Assembly (NCBI GenBank): GCA_900752275.1
Contig: CAADUS010000185.1
Location: 1 to 8,786, forward strand
Source: an uncultured Collinsella sp.
GTDB taxonomy: Bacteria; Actinomycetota; Coriobacteriia; Coriobacteriales; Coriobacteriaceae
Direction: 5' to 3'
DNA: 8,786 nucleotides
Under the pieces are notes generated by a model, which searched no databases, was not told the DNA's origin, and was given only the letters and a program-made list of their open reading frames with translations. The first letter of the stretch is position 1; each line of letters opens with the position of its first letter. Made by a program: the position numbers and the translations under genes. This document shows positions 1 to 6,189 of this stretch, in pieces.

Positions 1-15
1 GAACCTTTAAGGTTC
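1..15. repeat. Short perfect palindrome at the window edge
   Basis: Seven-base arms GAACCTT and AAGGTTC flank a single T. It starts at base 1, so its full extent is unknown. It may be the end of a structure belonging to an upstream gene or an operator for the gene starting at 86. No T-run follows it, so it is not a recognisable terminator as seen. Confidence 0.35.
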
Positions 16-37
16 AAGTTGAGGTCGAAAGCAGTAG

Positions 38-43
38 TAGAAT
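38..43 (+). promoter_or_regulatory. Possible -10 box of the coiled-coil hydrolase gene
   Basis: TAGAAT matches five of six bases of the TATAAT consensus and lies 42 bases before the ATG at 86. No convincing -35 box is found at the right spacing, since TTGAGG at 19-24 is only 13 bases away. A small palindrome, GTTCGAAC (47-54), sits near the expected transcription start and could be a regulator site. This is a weak prediction. Confidence 0.3.
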
Positions 44-85
44 ACCGTTCGAACCATAACCTACGATTGATTGCAGAGGGACTGG

Positions 86-1219
86 ATGCAGCATTCGAAC
101 CATCGCACCGCAGCGTTCATCGCGTCGAGGCCGGCTCGTATCATCACGAGCGCCGCGCTCGCCGTTGCGCTGACGGCCACGCCGATGCTCTCCCCCGTCG
201 CGGCCTATGCCGCCTCGCAGGCAACGCAGGATCAGCTTTCCGCCGCCCAGCAGAAGATCGAAGCCGCCACGAGCGCCTACAACGAGGCCCGCACCAAGCT
301 CGAGGATCTGCAAAAGCAAATCGACACCAACGAGGCAAGCATCGAGCAGATCGAAGCCGAGCTTCCCGATCAGCAGGCAAAGGCAAGCTCCGCCATGCGC
401 GATCTGTATAAGTACCAGAAGGGCACCAATCCCATCGTGAGCTTCCTGGTCAACGCACAGAGCCTTGGCGAGTTCATCACCACCTGCAGGTACACCAACC
501 AGATCGCGAGCTCGAGCGTCGATGAGATCGAAGAGCTCAACAAGATGCAGACCGAGCTCGAGCAGAACAAGACCGAGCTTGAACAGGCTAAATCCCAACT
601 CGAGACCGAGCAGAAAACCGCCGAAGATGCACTGGCACAGGCCCAGCAGCTTCGCAGCGAAGCCCAGGCAAAAGCCGAGCAGGAAAATGCCGCCGAGCTG
701 GCCAAGCTCGAGGCAGACAAGGCCGCTGCCGCCGAGAAGCTCTCGGGCGAGGGCGTAAGCGGCAACAACTCCAACAGCCAGGCCAACAACGCCAACGCCA
801 CCATCGACACCACGGTGAACAACTCCAATACCGGCAACTCAGATTACGACTCGTTTATCAACGAGTGGACGAGTCGCATTGACAACTACCTCGCCGGCTC
901 CCCCATGGCAGGCCAGGGTTATAACTTTGCCGTGGCAGCCTGGAACACCGGTGTTGACCCCCGTTGGTCCCCTGCCATCGCCTGCGTCGAGAGCAGCAAG
1001 GGCCTCTATTGTGCCGGCTCCTATAACGCCTGGGGTTGGAGCGCCCGTGGCGGCGGCTGGCGGAGCTTTGGTAGCTGGAGCGAGGGCGTCTCTGCCCACG
1101 TCGCCTACCTGGGCGCCAACTATGGCTCCACGCTTACCCCGGCAGCCGCCAAAAAGTACTGCCCGCCCACGTGGCAGGACTGGTACAACAAGGTTGCAAC
1201 CCAGATGAACCGCATCTAA
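86..1219 (+). CDS. Secreted coiled-coil protein with C-terminal lysozyme-like domain (PcsB/CwlO-type N-terminus)
   Basis: Probably an exported cell-wall hydrolase or hydrolase-related factor of 377 residues. The ATG at 86 is preceded by AGAGGG at a 5-base spacing; a TTG at 71 in the same frame is less likely. Residues 1-42 form a signal peptide with a basic start, a hydrophobic Ala/Leu core, and AYA as the probable cleavage site. Residues about 45-225 are Glu/Gln/Ala/Lys-rich coiled coil, interrupted by a short hydrophobic segment (LYKYQKGTNPIVSFLVNAQS), as in PcsB/CwlO N-terminal domains. An Asn/Ser-rich linker follows (about 228-262). The C-terminal ~110 residues are rich in Trp and Gly and contain ACVESSKG, whose Glu302 is the likely catalytic acid of a lysozyme/glucosaminidase-like fold. 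In the family, coiled coils of this type are controlled by FtsEX; that partner is not in this window. The catalytic assignment is inferred from motif resemblance only. Confidence 0.85.
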   Translation: MQHSNHRTAAFIASRPARIITSAALAVALTATPMLSPVAAYAASQATQDQLSAAQQKIEAATSAYNEARTKLEDLQKQIDTNEASIEQIEAELPDQQAKASSAMRDLYKYQKGTNPIVSFLVNAQSLGEFITTCRYTNQIASSSVDEIEELNKMQTELEQNKTELEQAKSQLETEQKTAEDALAQAQQLRSEAQAKAEQENAAELAKLEADKAAAAEKLSGEGVSGNNSNSQANNANATIDTTVNNSNTGNSDYDSFINEWTSRIDNYLAGSPMAGQGYNFAVAAWNTGVDPRWSPAIACVESSKGLYCAGSYNAWGWSARGGGWRSFGSWSEGVSAHVAYLGANYGSTLTPAAAKKYCPPTWQDWYNKVATQMNRI

Positions 1220-1229
1220 GATCAACGTC

Positions 1230-1260
1230 AAAGGGCCCCAATCGGGGCCCTTTTTCTTTT
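1230..1260 (+). terminator. Intrinsic terminator between convergent genes
   Basis: A perfect 10-bp stem (AAAGGGCCCC, 1230-1239; GGGGCCCTTT, 1244-1253) with loop AATC is followed on the plus strand by TTTTTCTTTT (1251-1260). It lies 10 bases after the stop of the coiled-coil hydrolase gene. In the other direction it falls directly after the kinase stop codon but has only three T residues after the stem, so it should work mainly on the plus strand. Confidence 0.9.
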
Positions 1261-2659
1261 ACGCGACGGAGGTATCGACGACGCCCGTCGCGTTTGCGAT
1301 GGCAACAATGATAATCATTGCCAACAAGAGCACACCCATAGCCTTGAAACAGAGCTTTGCAAGCTTTTTACCGCGATATCTATCGAGTAGCTCAAACCGC
1401 CGGCGAAGGCGGCGTTTATCGAGCATTACAAAATGAATGAGCGCTACGAAACCGTCGACGAAGACAAAATACTCAATCGCGAGAAACCACATCGGATAGT
1501 TTTGGTTGGCGCCTGTGGGATGAAAAACGGCAAAATGGCTTCCGGCAAAGAAAACAAGTAGCGAAAGATAGACGAATGCGTTCCAAATGCGCCCAACGGT
1601 GTCGGGAATGTGGGAGAGTAAATTCGGGCGCTCAGGCACCAACGGCAATCCACCCTGAGACTGATCTGTGGGGAGCACGGGCGAAGGGCACACAACTCGC
1701 CGCTCTGGAGGCTCTTGGAAGGAAGCAACATTCGGCGCGGACGATGGCGTCGGTGTGGACAACGCATACGATGCGCGTGCAGCGTGCCCTAGCGCCTTCG
1801 CGCTTGCAAAGCGCTTGTCCGGATCGAGCGCCATCGCCATGCAAATAACATCGGCAAACGGGACGGGAACGTCACATGCCTCGCATTGCTCGCGCATGTC
1901 CCGGCCCGGCTTGGGGTCGGCCCCCGTCAGACAAAAGAACAGCAGGGCACCGAGCGCATAGACATCGCTGCGCACGCTCGTCTGGCCAAAACCGTACTGC
2001 TCGGGTGGCGCATAGGGTCGCGTGCCAAACTTAACGGTATCGGCATCGGCTCCTTCGCGCCACACGCGAGCGATTCCCAAGTCGATAATCACCAGCGATG
2101 AAAACGTCAGGCCGTCATCAGGCGTATAGTTCGCGCCCGACACGATGATATTCGAGGGCTTTAGGTCGCGATGAATCACCGGCGCAGCCACCTCCCCCGC
2201 CGACGCAAAGCCGGCGTGGAGCTCCGCAACTGCATCACAAAGGGAGCCAAACAGCTCACAAGCATAATCGGGCGTTGCACCCAAACGCCCCACCAGGGCC
2301 CCGAGCGTTTCGCCTTCGATGTATTCCATGACCACGCAAAGCTCGTCGCCCACGCGGTGGCAATCGACAATCCGAGGCAAGTGCTCGTAACGTCGCCCGG
2401 CATGCTGGGCCGCAAACAGGCGTTCATACGCCCCGCCAATCTGGGCCGACGCGTCGATGCGCTTGCGAACAAAGGGACCAAGAGATCCTCCGCCGGAGCC
2501 CTCAAAGTACACGAGCTCGGTCGTCTCGACGTCGGAGTGCTTGAGCACACGGTCTACGCGATAGCTGTCATCACGCTCAAGTGACGCCAGGTGTCCGGCG
2601 AGCGCAGCGGTCAGCTCATCATCGGAATATGTTGGGCTCTGAGTATCCATAGCGTCCAT
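1259..2659 (-). CDS. Membrane-bound PknB-like serine/threonine protein kinase
   Basis: A Hanks-type protein kinase of about 466 residues. The kinase domain covers roughly residues 25-300. It contains VRKRI (likely ATP-binding Lys), VVMEYIEGETL (hinge), HRDLKPSN with catalytic Asp165, DLGIAR in place of DFG, GTRPYAPPEQ in place of the APE motif, and SDVYALGALLFFCLTG. All catalytic residues I can check are present, so it should be active. A Pro/Ser-rich linker leads to three C-terminal hydrophobic segments (near IWNAFVYLSLLVFFAG, WFLAIEYFVFVDGFVALI and MGVLLLAMIIIVAIANA), so the kinase faces the cytoplasm. No PASTA repeats or other extracellular sensor are present. The start is uncertain: ATG 2659, ATG 2650 and GTG 2674 are in frame and none has a good Shine-Dalgarno. 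It follows the HTH gene on the same strand by about 86 bases. Substrates are unknown. Confidence 0.9.
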   Translation of the reverse strand: MDAMDTQSPTYSDDELTAALAGHLASLERDDSYRVDRVLKHSDVETTELVYFEGSGGGSLGPFVRKRIDASAQIGGAYERLFAAQHAGRRYEHLPRIVDCHRVGDELCVVMEYIEGETLGALVGRLGATPDYACELFGSLCDAVAELHAGFASAGEVAAPVIHRDLKPSNIIVSGANYTPDDGLTFSSLVIIDLGIARVWREGADADTVKFGTRPYAPPEQYGFGQTSVRSDVYALGALLFFCLTGADPKPGRDMREQCEACDVPVPFADVICMAMALDPDKRFASAKALGHAARASYALSTPTPSSAPNVASFQEPPERRVVCPSPVLPTDQSQGGLPLVPERPNLLSHIPDTVGRIWNAFVYLSLLVFFAGSHFAVFHPTGANQNYPMWFLAIEYFVFVDGFVALIHFVMLDKRRLRRRFELLDRYRGKKLAKLCFKAMGVLLLAMIIIVAIANATGVVDTSVA

Positions 2660-2665
2660 AATAAC

Positions 2666-2701
2666 GCAGGGCACGGACGCACCATGACGCCCGTGCCCTG
2701 C
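2666..2701 (-). promoter_or_regulatory. Inverted repeat just upstream of the kinase start
   Basis: Perfect 11-bp arms (GCAGGGCACGG, 2666-2676; CCGTGCCCTGC, 2691-2701) enclose a 14-base loop. In the transcript the stem ends six bases before the ATG at 2659 and is followed by GTTATTAT. That is too poor in U for a firm terminator, but it could attenuate transcription, protect an RNA end, or limit kinase translation. A weaker inverted repeat (GTTCA 2704-2708, TGAAC 2717-2721) lies beside it. Confidence 0.55.
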
Positions 2702-2745
2702 ACGTTCAAAATGTCGTGAACGGCGCCTCCGCCGGCAACTAACCG

Positions 2746-3168
2746 TTAGCTCACCGTCTCCTCGCCAAAGCGATACAGCTCCTCGTTCACCTTTTGCAGG
2801 CTGCAGCCACGATCGATACAGAAAATGATGATGGCGTCACGGCGGTCCTTGCAGTTGAGGATATTGGCGCCTGCCGCCGTCAAGGCGCGGTTGGCCTCCT
2901 TGAGTGTCAGCGCCATGGCAAATGCAATCTGCAGCACCTTATTGCGGCTCGGATGCCGCGCACCGGTAAAGATCTGATAGCCAAACGTCTCGTTGAGGTC
3001 GGCCATGCGCACCACTCGCGAACGCTCCAGCCCCTTTTCTTCCAAAAGCTGTTTCAGATACTCCGAAAGCGACGGGGCGGCAAAGTCGTGCTCTTTGATA
3101 TAACCATCAATGCTTGGCGCATCGAGAAGCTCATTGAGCAGCTCCTCAGTCAGCTTTTTATCGGGCAT
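2746..3168 (-). CDS. XRE-like helix-turn-helix protein linked to the kinase
   Basis: A soluble protein of 140 residues, probably a DNA-binding regulator or kinase partner. Residues about 33-95 resemble a lambda-repressor-like HTH: SLSEYLKQLLEEKGLERSRV, then MADLNETFGYQIFTGARHPSRNKVLQIAFAMALTLKEANRAL. The C-terminal part (NCKDRRDAIIIFCIDRGCSLQKVNEELYRFGE) is a short helical tail with two Cys. I recall similar proteins beside Ser/Thr kinases in gut Firmicutes and Coriobacteriia, where their role is not established. The ATG at 3168 has a strong Shine-Dalgarno (GGAGGTGA) about six bases upstream. The gene starts 32 bases after the end of the frameshifted FxLYD gene, which suggests one operon with that gene and the kinase. 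The DNA target and any phosphorylation by the kinase are unknown. Confidence 0.8.
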   Translation of the reverse strand: MPDKKLTEELLNELLDAPSIDGYIKEHDFAAPSLSEYLKQLLEEKGLERSRVVRMADLNETFGYQIFTGARHPSRNKVLQIAFAMALTLKEANRALTAAGANILNCKDRRDAIIIFCIDRGCSLQKVNEELYRFGEETVS

Positions 3169-3200
3169 ACGGCCTCACCTCCCCCAGTGCATGCAACATG

Positions 3201-3643
3201 CTAGAAACCGCTCACGTCCGAGCGTTCCCAACTGGCGACCTGATCGGGAGACACCGTGCCCAGCGCCTCGAACTTCCAGGAGCCGCCCGCCTTCAGATGA
3301 TTGGTGTTTGCAAGAGCCGTTCCAACCTGGTTGCCATCAGCATCATACAGAACATACTCAATCTGAATGTAGCTCTTTTCCTTGTCTGTGTTATTGGTCA
3401 GCGTACCGTGATCTTATAGGCAAACTGATTGGAGGCGTCTTCAGCCTCGTCAGCAATGGTATACGGTTCTTGCGGTTCTTTTTGCTCCTCAGCCTGCTGT
3501 GTCGTCTCGGCAGGTTTTGCCGAATCGTTCGCAGACGAATCGGTTGAGTTGCCGCCCATAGAGCCCACGGCACCGGCAATAACCAGCACCACGATGACGC
3601 CTAGGACAATCTTGCCAATCGACTTCTTTCCCTCTTTTGCCAT
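3201..3643 (-). pseudogene. Frameshifted membrane-anchored FxLYD-domain protein
   Basis: The first reading frame (3643 to 3398) gives 81 residues: a basic start, one hydrophobic segment (IVLGVIVVLVIAGAVG), a Ser/Glu/Gln-rich spacer, then YTIADEAEDASNQFAYKIT before a TGA. The homologous continuation is in another frame: TLTNNTDKEKSYIQIEYVLY, DADGNQVGTALANTNHLKAG, then SWKFEALGTV to a TAG at 3201-3203. This matches FxLYD/DUF4352-like extracytoplasmic domains. Adding one G (a C on the plus strand) near 3406-3407 would restore ITGTLTNN and a protein of about 147 residues. The lesion is therefore a single-base deletion or a sequencing error. No Cys follows the hydrophobic segment, so this is a membrane-anchored protein and not a lipoprotein. 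The ATG at 3643 has AGGAAGGA upstream, but that site lies inside a hairpin (3649-3702). It is first in the cassette with the HTH and kinase genes. Confidence 0.8.
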
Positions 3644-3648
3644 TATGC

Positions 3649-3702
3649 ATCCTTCCTACGATCCGGCCACCGCGCCGGCACACAGCACATCGTAGGAAGG
3701 AT
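3649..3702 (-). promoter_or_regulatory. 14-bp perfect stem-loop covering the ribosome binding site of the FxLYD gene
   Basis: ATCCTTCCTACGAT (3649-3662) is the exact reverse complement of 3689-3702. The 26-base loop contains a smaller CCGGC/GCCGG stem (3663-3667, 3674-3678). In the minus-strand transcript the 3' arm contains the Shine-Dalgarno AGGAAGGA and ends five bases before the ATG at 3643. The 5' arm is thus an exact anti-Shine-Dalgarno. No U-run follows in either direction, so it does not look like a terminator. The inferred role is control of translation initiation. Confidence 0.7.
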
Positions 3703-3807
3703 TAAACTTGAATTCAATAGCTGAGAGCTAAGACTGCGGTAAACGGCCAACGCAGTTATCCAAACGCCGAGCAAACGCACTTTGCGCGACCGTCTGCTGG
3801 CAGCGCA

Positions 3808-4131
3808 TCAACCCACCGTGACGGATTCCCCGGTAAAGGCGCTGATCATCAACAGGACAAAGAACACCAGGTAGCTGACACTCAGCAGGTACGCAATGAT
3901 CAGAAAGAAGACCCATCCGACATTGGTGTTACCGTCGGCACGGCGTTGCTCGCGATTGCGGCAGAGCCAAATCGTCACGCCAATGGCCACAATCAACAGC
4001 ACAAGCGCCGCTGCCGCCAGTCCAGCAAGCGCAAACATCACGCCAATGCTCACAGCAATAACCGGAAGCAACAACAAGCCGCATCCACACCCACCGGGAC
4101 TATAAACGGCAGTCTGTCGGCGTCGTTCCAT
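3808..4131 (-). CDS. Small membrane protein of unknown function, three hydrophobic segments
   Basis: I do not recognise this 107-residue protein. A short basic N-terminus with a GGCGCG stretch is followed by two adjacent hydrophobic segments (about LLLLPVIAVSIGVMFALAG and AAALVLLIVAIGVTIWL), a basic loop (CRNREQRRADGNTN), and a third segment (VFFLIIAYLLSVSYLVFFVL). I chose the ATG at 4131 because GGAG lies five bases before it. A GTG at 4161 in frame would overlap the higA stop codon and lacks an equal site. It starts 30 bases after higA, so it may share the higBA transcript. It could be unrelated cargo read through from the toxin-antitoxin promoter. Positions 3703-3807 beyond it contain only a weak five-bp hairpin at 3718-3730. 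Confidence 0.65.
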   Translation of the reverse strand: MERRRQTAVYSPGGCGCGLLLLPVIAVSIGVMFALAGLAAAALVLLIVAIGVTIWLCRNREQRRADGNTNVGWVFFLIIAYLLSVSYLVFFVLLMISAFTGESVTVG

Positions 4132-4160
4132 CGTCACTCCAACCTCAACATCTTTGAGCA

Positions 4161-4502
4161 CTACAATGCGATAGCCCGCTGGACAGGAACGATCTTATCC
4201 AGTTCCGGTTCGATGCGCCTCTTCTCCGCCTCGAGATCAAACGCTATCTGGGCGCGCAGCCAATAACCATCCGTCAGGCCAAAGTAGCGGCAAAGGCGAA
4301 GGTCGGTGTCGGCCGTCACACGACGCCTTCCCAGGATAATCTGCCCAATGCGTTGAGCCGGAATCCCGGTCTCCTTAGCAAGACGATATTGAGAAATGCC
4401 CATAGGGACAAGAAATTCCTCTTTGAGAAGCTCACCAGGAGTCACCGGTGGCAGCAAATCGGGCGCAGTCTCATCACTTGTGATAATCGACGATTTCGAC
4501 AT
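4161..4502 (-). CDS. higA: HigA-family antitoxin, XRE-type helix-turn-helix
   Basis: Antitoxin of a type II pair, 113 residues. It begins with a short flexible stretch (MSKSSIITSDETAPDLLPPV). The HigA/VapI signature TPGELLKEEFLVPMGISQYR follows, then the HTH with LAKETGIPAQRIGQIILGRR and LCRYFGLTDGYWLRAQIAFD. In this family the antitoxin binds and neutralises HigB and represses the shared promoter. The ATG at 4502 lies inside higB, giving a 29-base overlap. Upstream in-frame Met codons (4556, 4550) would add residues unlike the family and overlap higB further. There is no strong Shine-Dalgarno, which fits translational coupling to higB. Confidence 0.85.
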   Translation of the reverse strand: MSKSSIITSDETAPDLLPPVTPGELLKEEFLVPMGISQYRLAKETGIPAQRIGQIILGRRRVTADTDLRLCRYFGLTDGYWLRAQIAFDLEAEKRRIEPELDKIVPVQRAIAL

Positions 4503-4755
4503 TCCAAGCCATCCCCTGTCTCCACTCAAAACAGACCCAGTAGCGCTCATTAACACGGATGCTATATTGGCCGGCGCGATTGCCCTTCAACGCTTCAAGA
4601 CGATTGCCCGGAGGAACGCGAAGATCATCAAGTGAAGCACAAACCTGCAGTTGACGAATCTTCCTCAATGCGACACGCTCAAAAGGTACGAACCTCCTGA
4701 TCTGCACACCCATCGCAAAACGTTCGGTATCCTCATCTTTATATGATGCAATCAT
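4474..4755 (-). CDS. higB: HigB/GraT-family toxin (RelE superfamily mRNA interferase)
   Basis: A 93-residue toxin, the usual length for this family, whose members cleave mRNA on the ribosome. The family pattern is clear: a start like MIxSYKDEDTERF, then LRKIRQLQVCASLDDLRVPP, LEALKGNRAGQYSIRVNERY and VCFEW, and finally VEIVDYHK. One oddity is Trp73, at the place where homologs I recall have Arg before (I/V)CF (as in QWRICF). A C-to-T change (CGG to TGG) would explain it and might weaken the toxin; that is inference. The ATG at 4755 has AAGG seven bases upstream. Toxin-before-antitoxin order with overlap is typical for higBA. Confidence 0.87.
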   Translation of the reverse strand: MIASYKDEDTERFAMGVQIRRFVPFERVALRKIRQLQVCASLDDLRVPPGNRLEALKGNRAGQYSIRVNERYWVCFEWRQGMAWNVEIVDYHK

Positions 4756-4774
4756 AGTATCGCCTTACGTTAAT

Positions 4775-4812
4775 AACGTCAAACGTTTCTATAGACTTAC
4801 ATCTCTATTATA
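4775..4812 (-). promoter_or_regulatory. Promoter -10 box and palindromic operator candidates of higBA
   Basis: On the minus strand a perfect TATAAT lies at 4812-4807, about 50 bases before the higB ATG. No -35 box is evident. Between it and the gene are ACGTTAATAACGT (4775-4787), a perfect palindrome with one central base, and AAACGTTT (4789-4796). Their place just downstream of the expected transcription start suits repression by HigA or the HigBA complex, which is how this family usually autoregulates. Confidence 0.55.
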
Positions 4813-4856
4813 CCGTACATCTGTTCGTGTTTTCTAGAGCAGGTATCCTTCGCCAA

Positions 4857-6044
4857 TTAACCAAGCAGAAGCAATCGTTTGTAGACATCGAGACCTTTGA
4901 GCAGGATTTCCTCGTCAAAGAGCATGGTGTCAGTGTGAAGGGCACTCATCGCATAAGCCGGGCAGCCATCAGCGTCAATCGGGTTTTCTTGTCCCTCCGG
5001 CACGCCCGTGCCCAGCAAGAAGAACACGCCCGGCAGATGGCGCTGATAGAAGGCGAAGTCCTCGGCAATCAGCAGCGGCTCGTCCACAAGTTGCAACTCG
5101 GGCAGAGCGGGCGCGATCCGGGCAAACAGCTCGGGGTCGTTGTCGACCGGCGGATAGCCCTCGGCAAAGTCGAGATCGTACGTGCAGCCCGTTGCGGCGC
5201 ATGCCTCATCAAGCACGCGGCGAACGCCCTCACGCGCACGGTCGAACATGTCGTCCGTAAACACACGCAGGCTGCCGGCAACATGGGCCTCCCCCGCCAC
5301 CGCGTTGCAGACGGTACCGGCCTGCAGCAGACCAAACTTACCAATGCAGGGTTCATCGGCACCCAACTCGTCCATCAATTCACGCTCAGCAACCAAGAAC
5401 TTGGCAGCCGCCAACGCCGCATCGTGCGATTCGTTAACGGGAACGCCGTAGGTCTTGGCGATATGGATGCTTGTCCCGTGAATGTGCACGTGCGTCTCAC
5501 TCGAGCGCGCCAGCAGCGGGCCGGAACAGCTCGCCAATGTGTTCGCAGGCAGGTCGGGCCACACGTGGAACCCGAAGATACGGTCCACCCCGTAGCGCTC
5601 AAACACCCCGCTCTCACAAACTGTCTTGGCGCCACCGGTCGTCTCCTCGGCAGGCTGGAACACAAAGAGCACGTTGCGCTTGATGGCACCTGGCTGCTCA
5701 CGAATCGTGCGATCGACAAAGGTTGCCGCTGCAAGTGCCATGGCCATGTGTCCATCGTGTCCGCAAGCGTGCATCTTTCCGGGATGCGTCGAGGCAAAGG
5801 CCGAACCCGTCGCCTCCGCGATGGGCAGCGCGTCCATATCGGCGCGAATCGCCGTGGCATGCGCGGCACCAACGCCAGCGTCGAAGAAAGCGCAGACGCA
5901 GCTGGGGCACGGATGGGTCACCTCGCAAGCGAGCGGCGCCAGCACGCCTTCGATATAGGCAATGGTTTGAGGAAGATCGAAATCGAGCTCCGGAATGCGA
6001 TGAAGGTCGCGGCGATAGCGACGGAGTTCTTGGAGCTCGGTCAT
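4857..6044 (-). CDS. M20D-family amidohydrolase, possible N-acetyl-diaminopimelate deacetylase
   Basis: A cytoplasmic metal-dependent amidohydrolase of 395 residues. Family motifs in order: RRDLHRIPELDFDLPQT, IRADMDALPI, HACGHDGHMAM (metal-binding Cys and His), FVFQPAEETTGGAK (Glu pair at the active site), FGFHVWPDLP, a dimerisation insert with GTSIHIAKTYG, and LIAEDFAFYQRHLPGVFFLL near the end. M20D members remove acyl groups from amino acids, for example N-acetyl-diaminopimelate, N-acetyl-cysteine or hippurate. Sequence alone cannot fix the substrate. Because the gene is divergent from the lysine-riboswitch lysA-dapA-dapB operon, deacetylation of N-acetyl-L,L-diaminopimelate is the best guess. 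The ATG at 6044 is chosen because GAAGGGA lies six bases upstream and the M20 fold begins there; the frame is open to 6128 but those residues do not look like the family. A -10/-35 pair at 6138-6166 could drive it. Confidence 0.85.
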   Translation of the reverse strand: MTELQELRRYRRDLHRIPELDFDLPQTIAYIEGVLAPLACEVTHPCPSCVCAFFDAGVGAAHATAIRADMDALPIAEATGSAFASTHPGKMHACGHDGHMAMALAAATFVDRTIREQPGAIKRNVLFVFQPAEETTGGAKTVCESGVFERYGVDRIFGFHVWPDLPANTLASCSGPLLARSSETHVHIHGTSIHIAKTYGVPVNESHDAALAAAKFLVAERELMDELGADEPCIGKFGLLQAGTVCNAVAGEAHVAGSLRVFTDDMFDRAREGVRRVLDEACAATGCTYDLDFAEGYPPVDNDPELFARIAPALPELQLVDEPLLIAEDFAFYQRHLPGVFFLLGTGVPEGQENPIDADGCPAYAMSALHTDTMLFDEEILLKGLDVYKRLLLLG

Positions 6045-6137
6045 AGAGGATCCCTTCGTGAGGCATATCAGTTGCAACTTATTGTGATACAGGATTGTGG
6101 CACACATGTTTCTAGCATATCCCTGCATTTTTTAAAC

Positions 6138-6166
6138 GTTATATACGAATACTCTTGTTTGGTAAA
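6138..6166 (-). promoter_or_regulatory. Promoter candidate for the M20D amidohydrolase
   Basis: On the minus strand TTTACC (6166-6161) and TATAAC (6143-6138) are separated by exactly 17 bases. They match the -35 and -10 consensus at four and five of six positions. The 5' untranslated region would be about 85-90 bases. The site overlaps the -35 region proposed for the divergent lysA promoter. Confidence 0.45.
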
Positions 6167-6183
6167 GTGCAACGTGGTAGGGT
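6155..6183 (+). promoter_or_regulatory. Promoter candidate for the lysine operon
   Basis: TTGTTT (6155-6160) and TAGGGT (6178-6183) are 17 bases apart, with TG at 6175-6176 giving an extended -10 arrangement. Transcription would begin near 6190, just before the riboswitch, which supports the placement. An inverted repeat GTGGTA/TACCAC (6174-6179, 6187-6192) spans the -10 and the start region. Confidence 0.4.
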
Positions 6184-6189
6184 CGTTAC

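Noticed and set aside
370..837. Minus-strand open frame opposite the coiled coil of the first gene
   Set aside because: The Ser/Ala/Leu-rich translation is the complement of Glu/Ala/Gln coiled-coil codons, and there is no ribosome binding site or domain.
3398..3425. Programmed ribosomal frameshift in the FxLYD gene
   Set aside because: There is no slippery heptamer, upstream Shine-Dalgarno-like stimulator or downstream pseudoknot visible; a one-base loss explains it more simply.
3649..3702. Reading the 14-bp inverted repeat as an intrinsic terminator
   Set aside because: Neither strand has a T-run after the stem (GCATAATGG on minus, TAAACTTG on plus), and its arm coincides exactly with a Shine-Dalgarno.
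3728..3916. Minus-strand open frame of 62 codons overlapping the end of the small membrane protein
   Set aside because: It overlaps a better-supported gene, has no recognisable features, and no convincing start signal.
3201..4812. A mobile island carrying the toxin-antitoxin genes
   Set aside because: No transposase, integrase, flanking direct repeats or tRNA target is present. The region upstream of higB is A+T-richer, but only over about 80 bases.
6070..6079. Palindrome AGTTGCAACT in the amidohydrolase leader
   Set aside because: A single 10-base palindrome with no repeat copy or link to a promoter element is not enough to call an operator.
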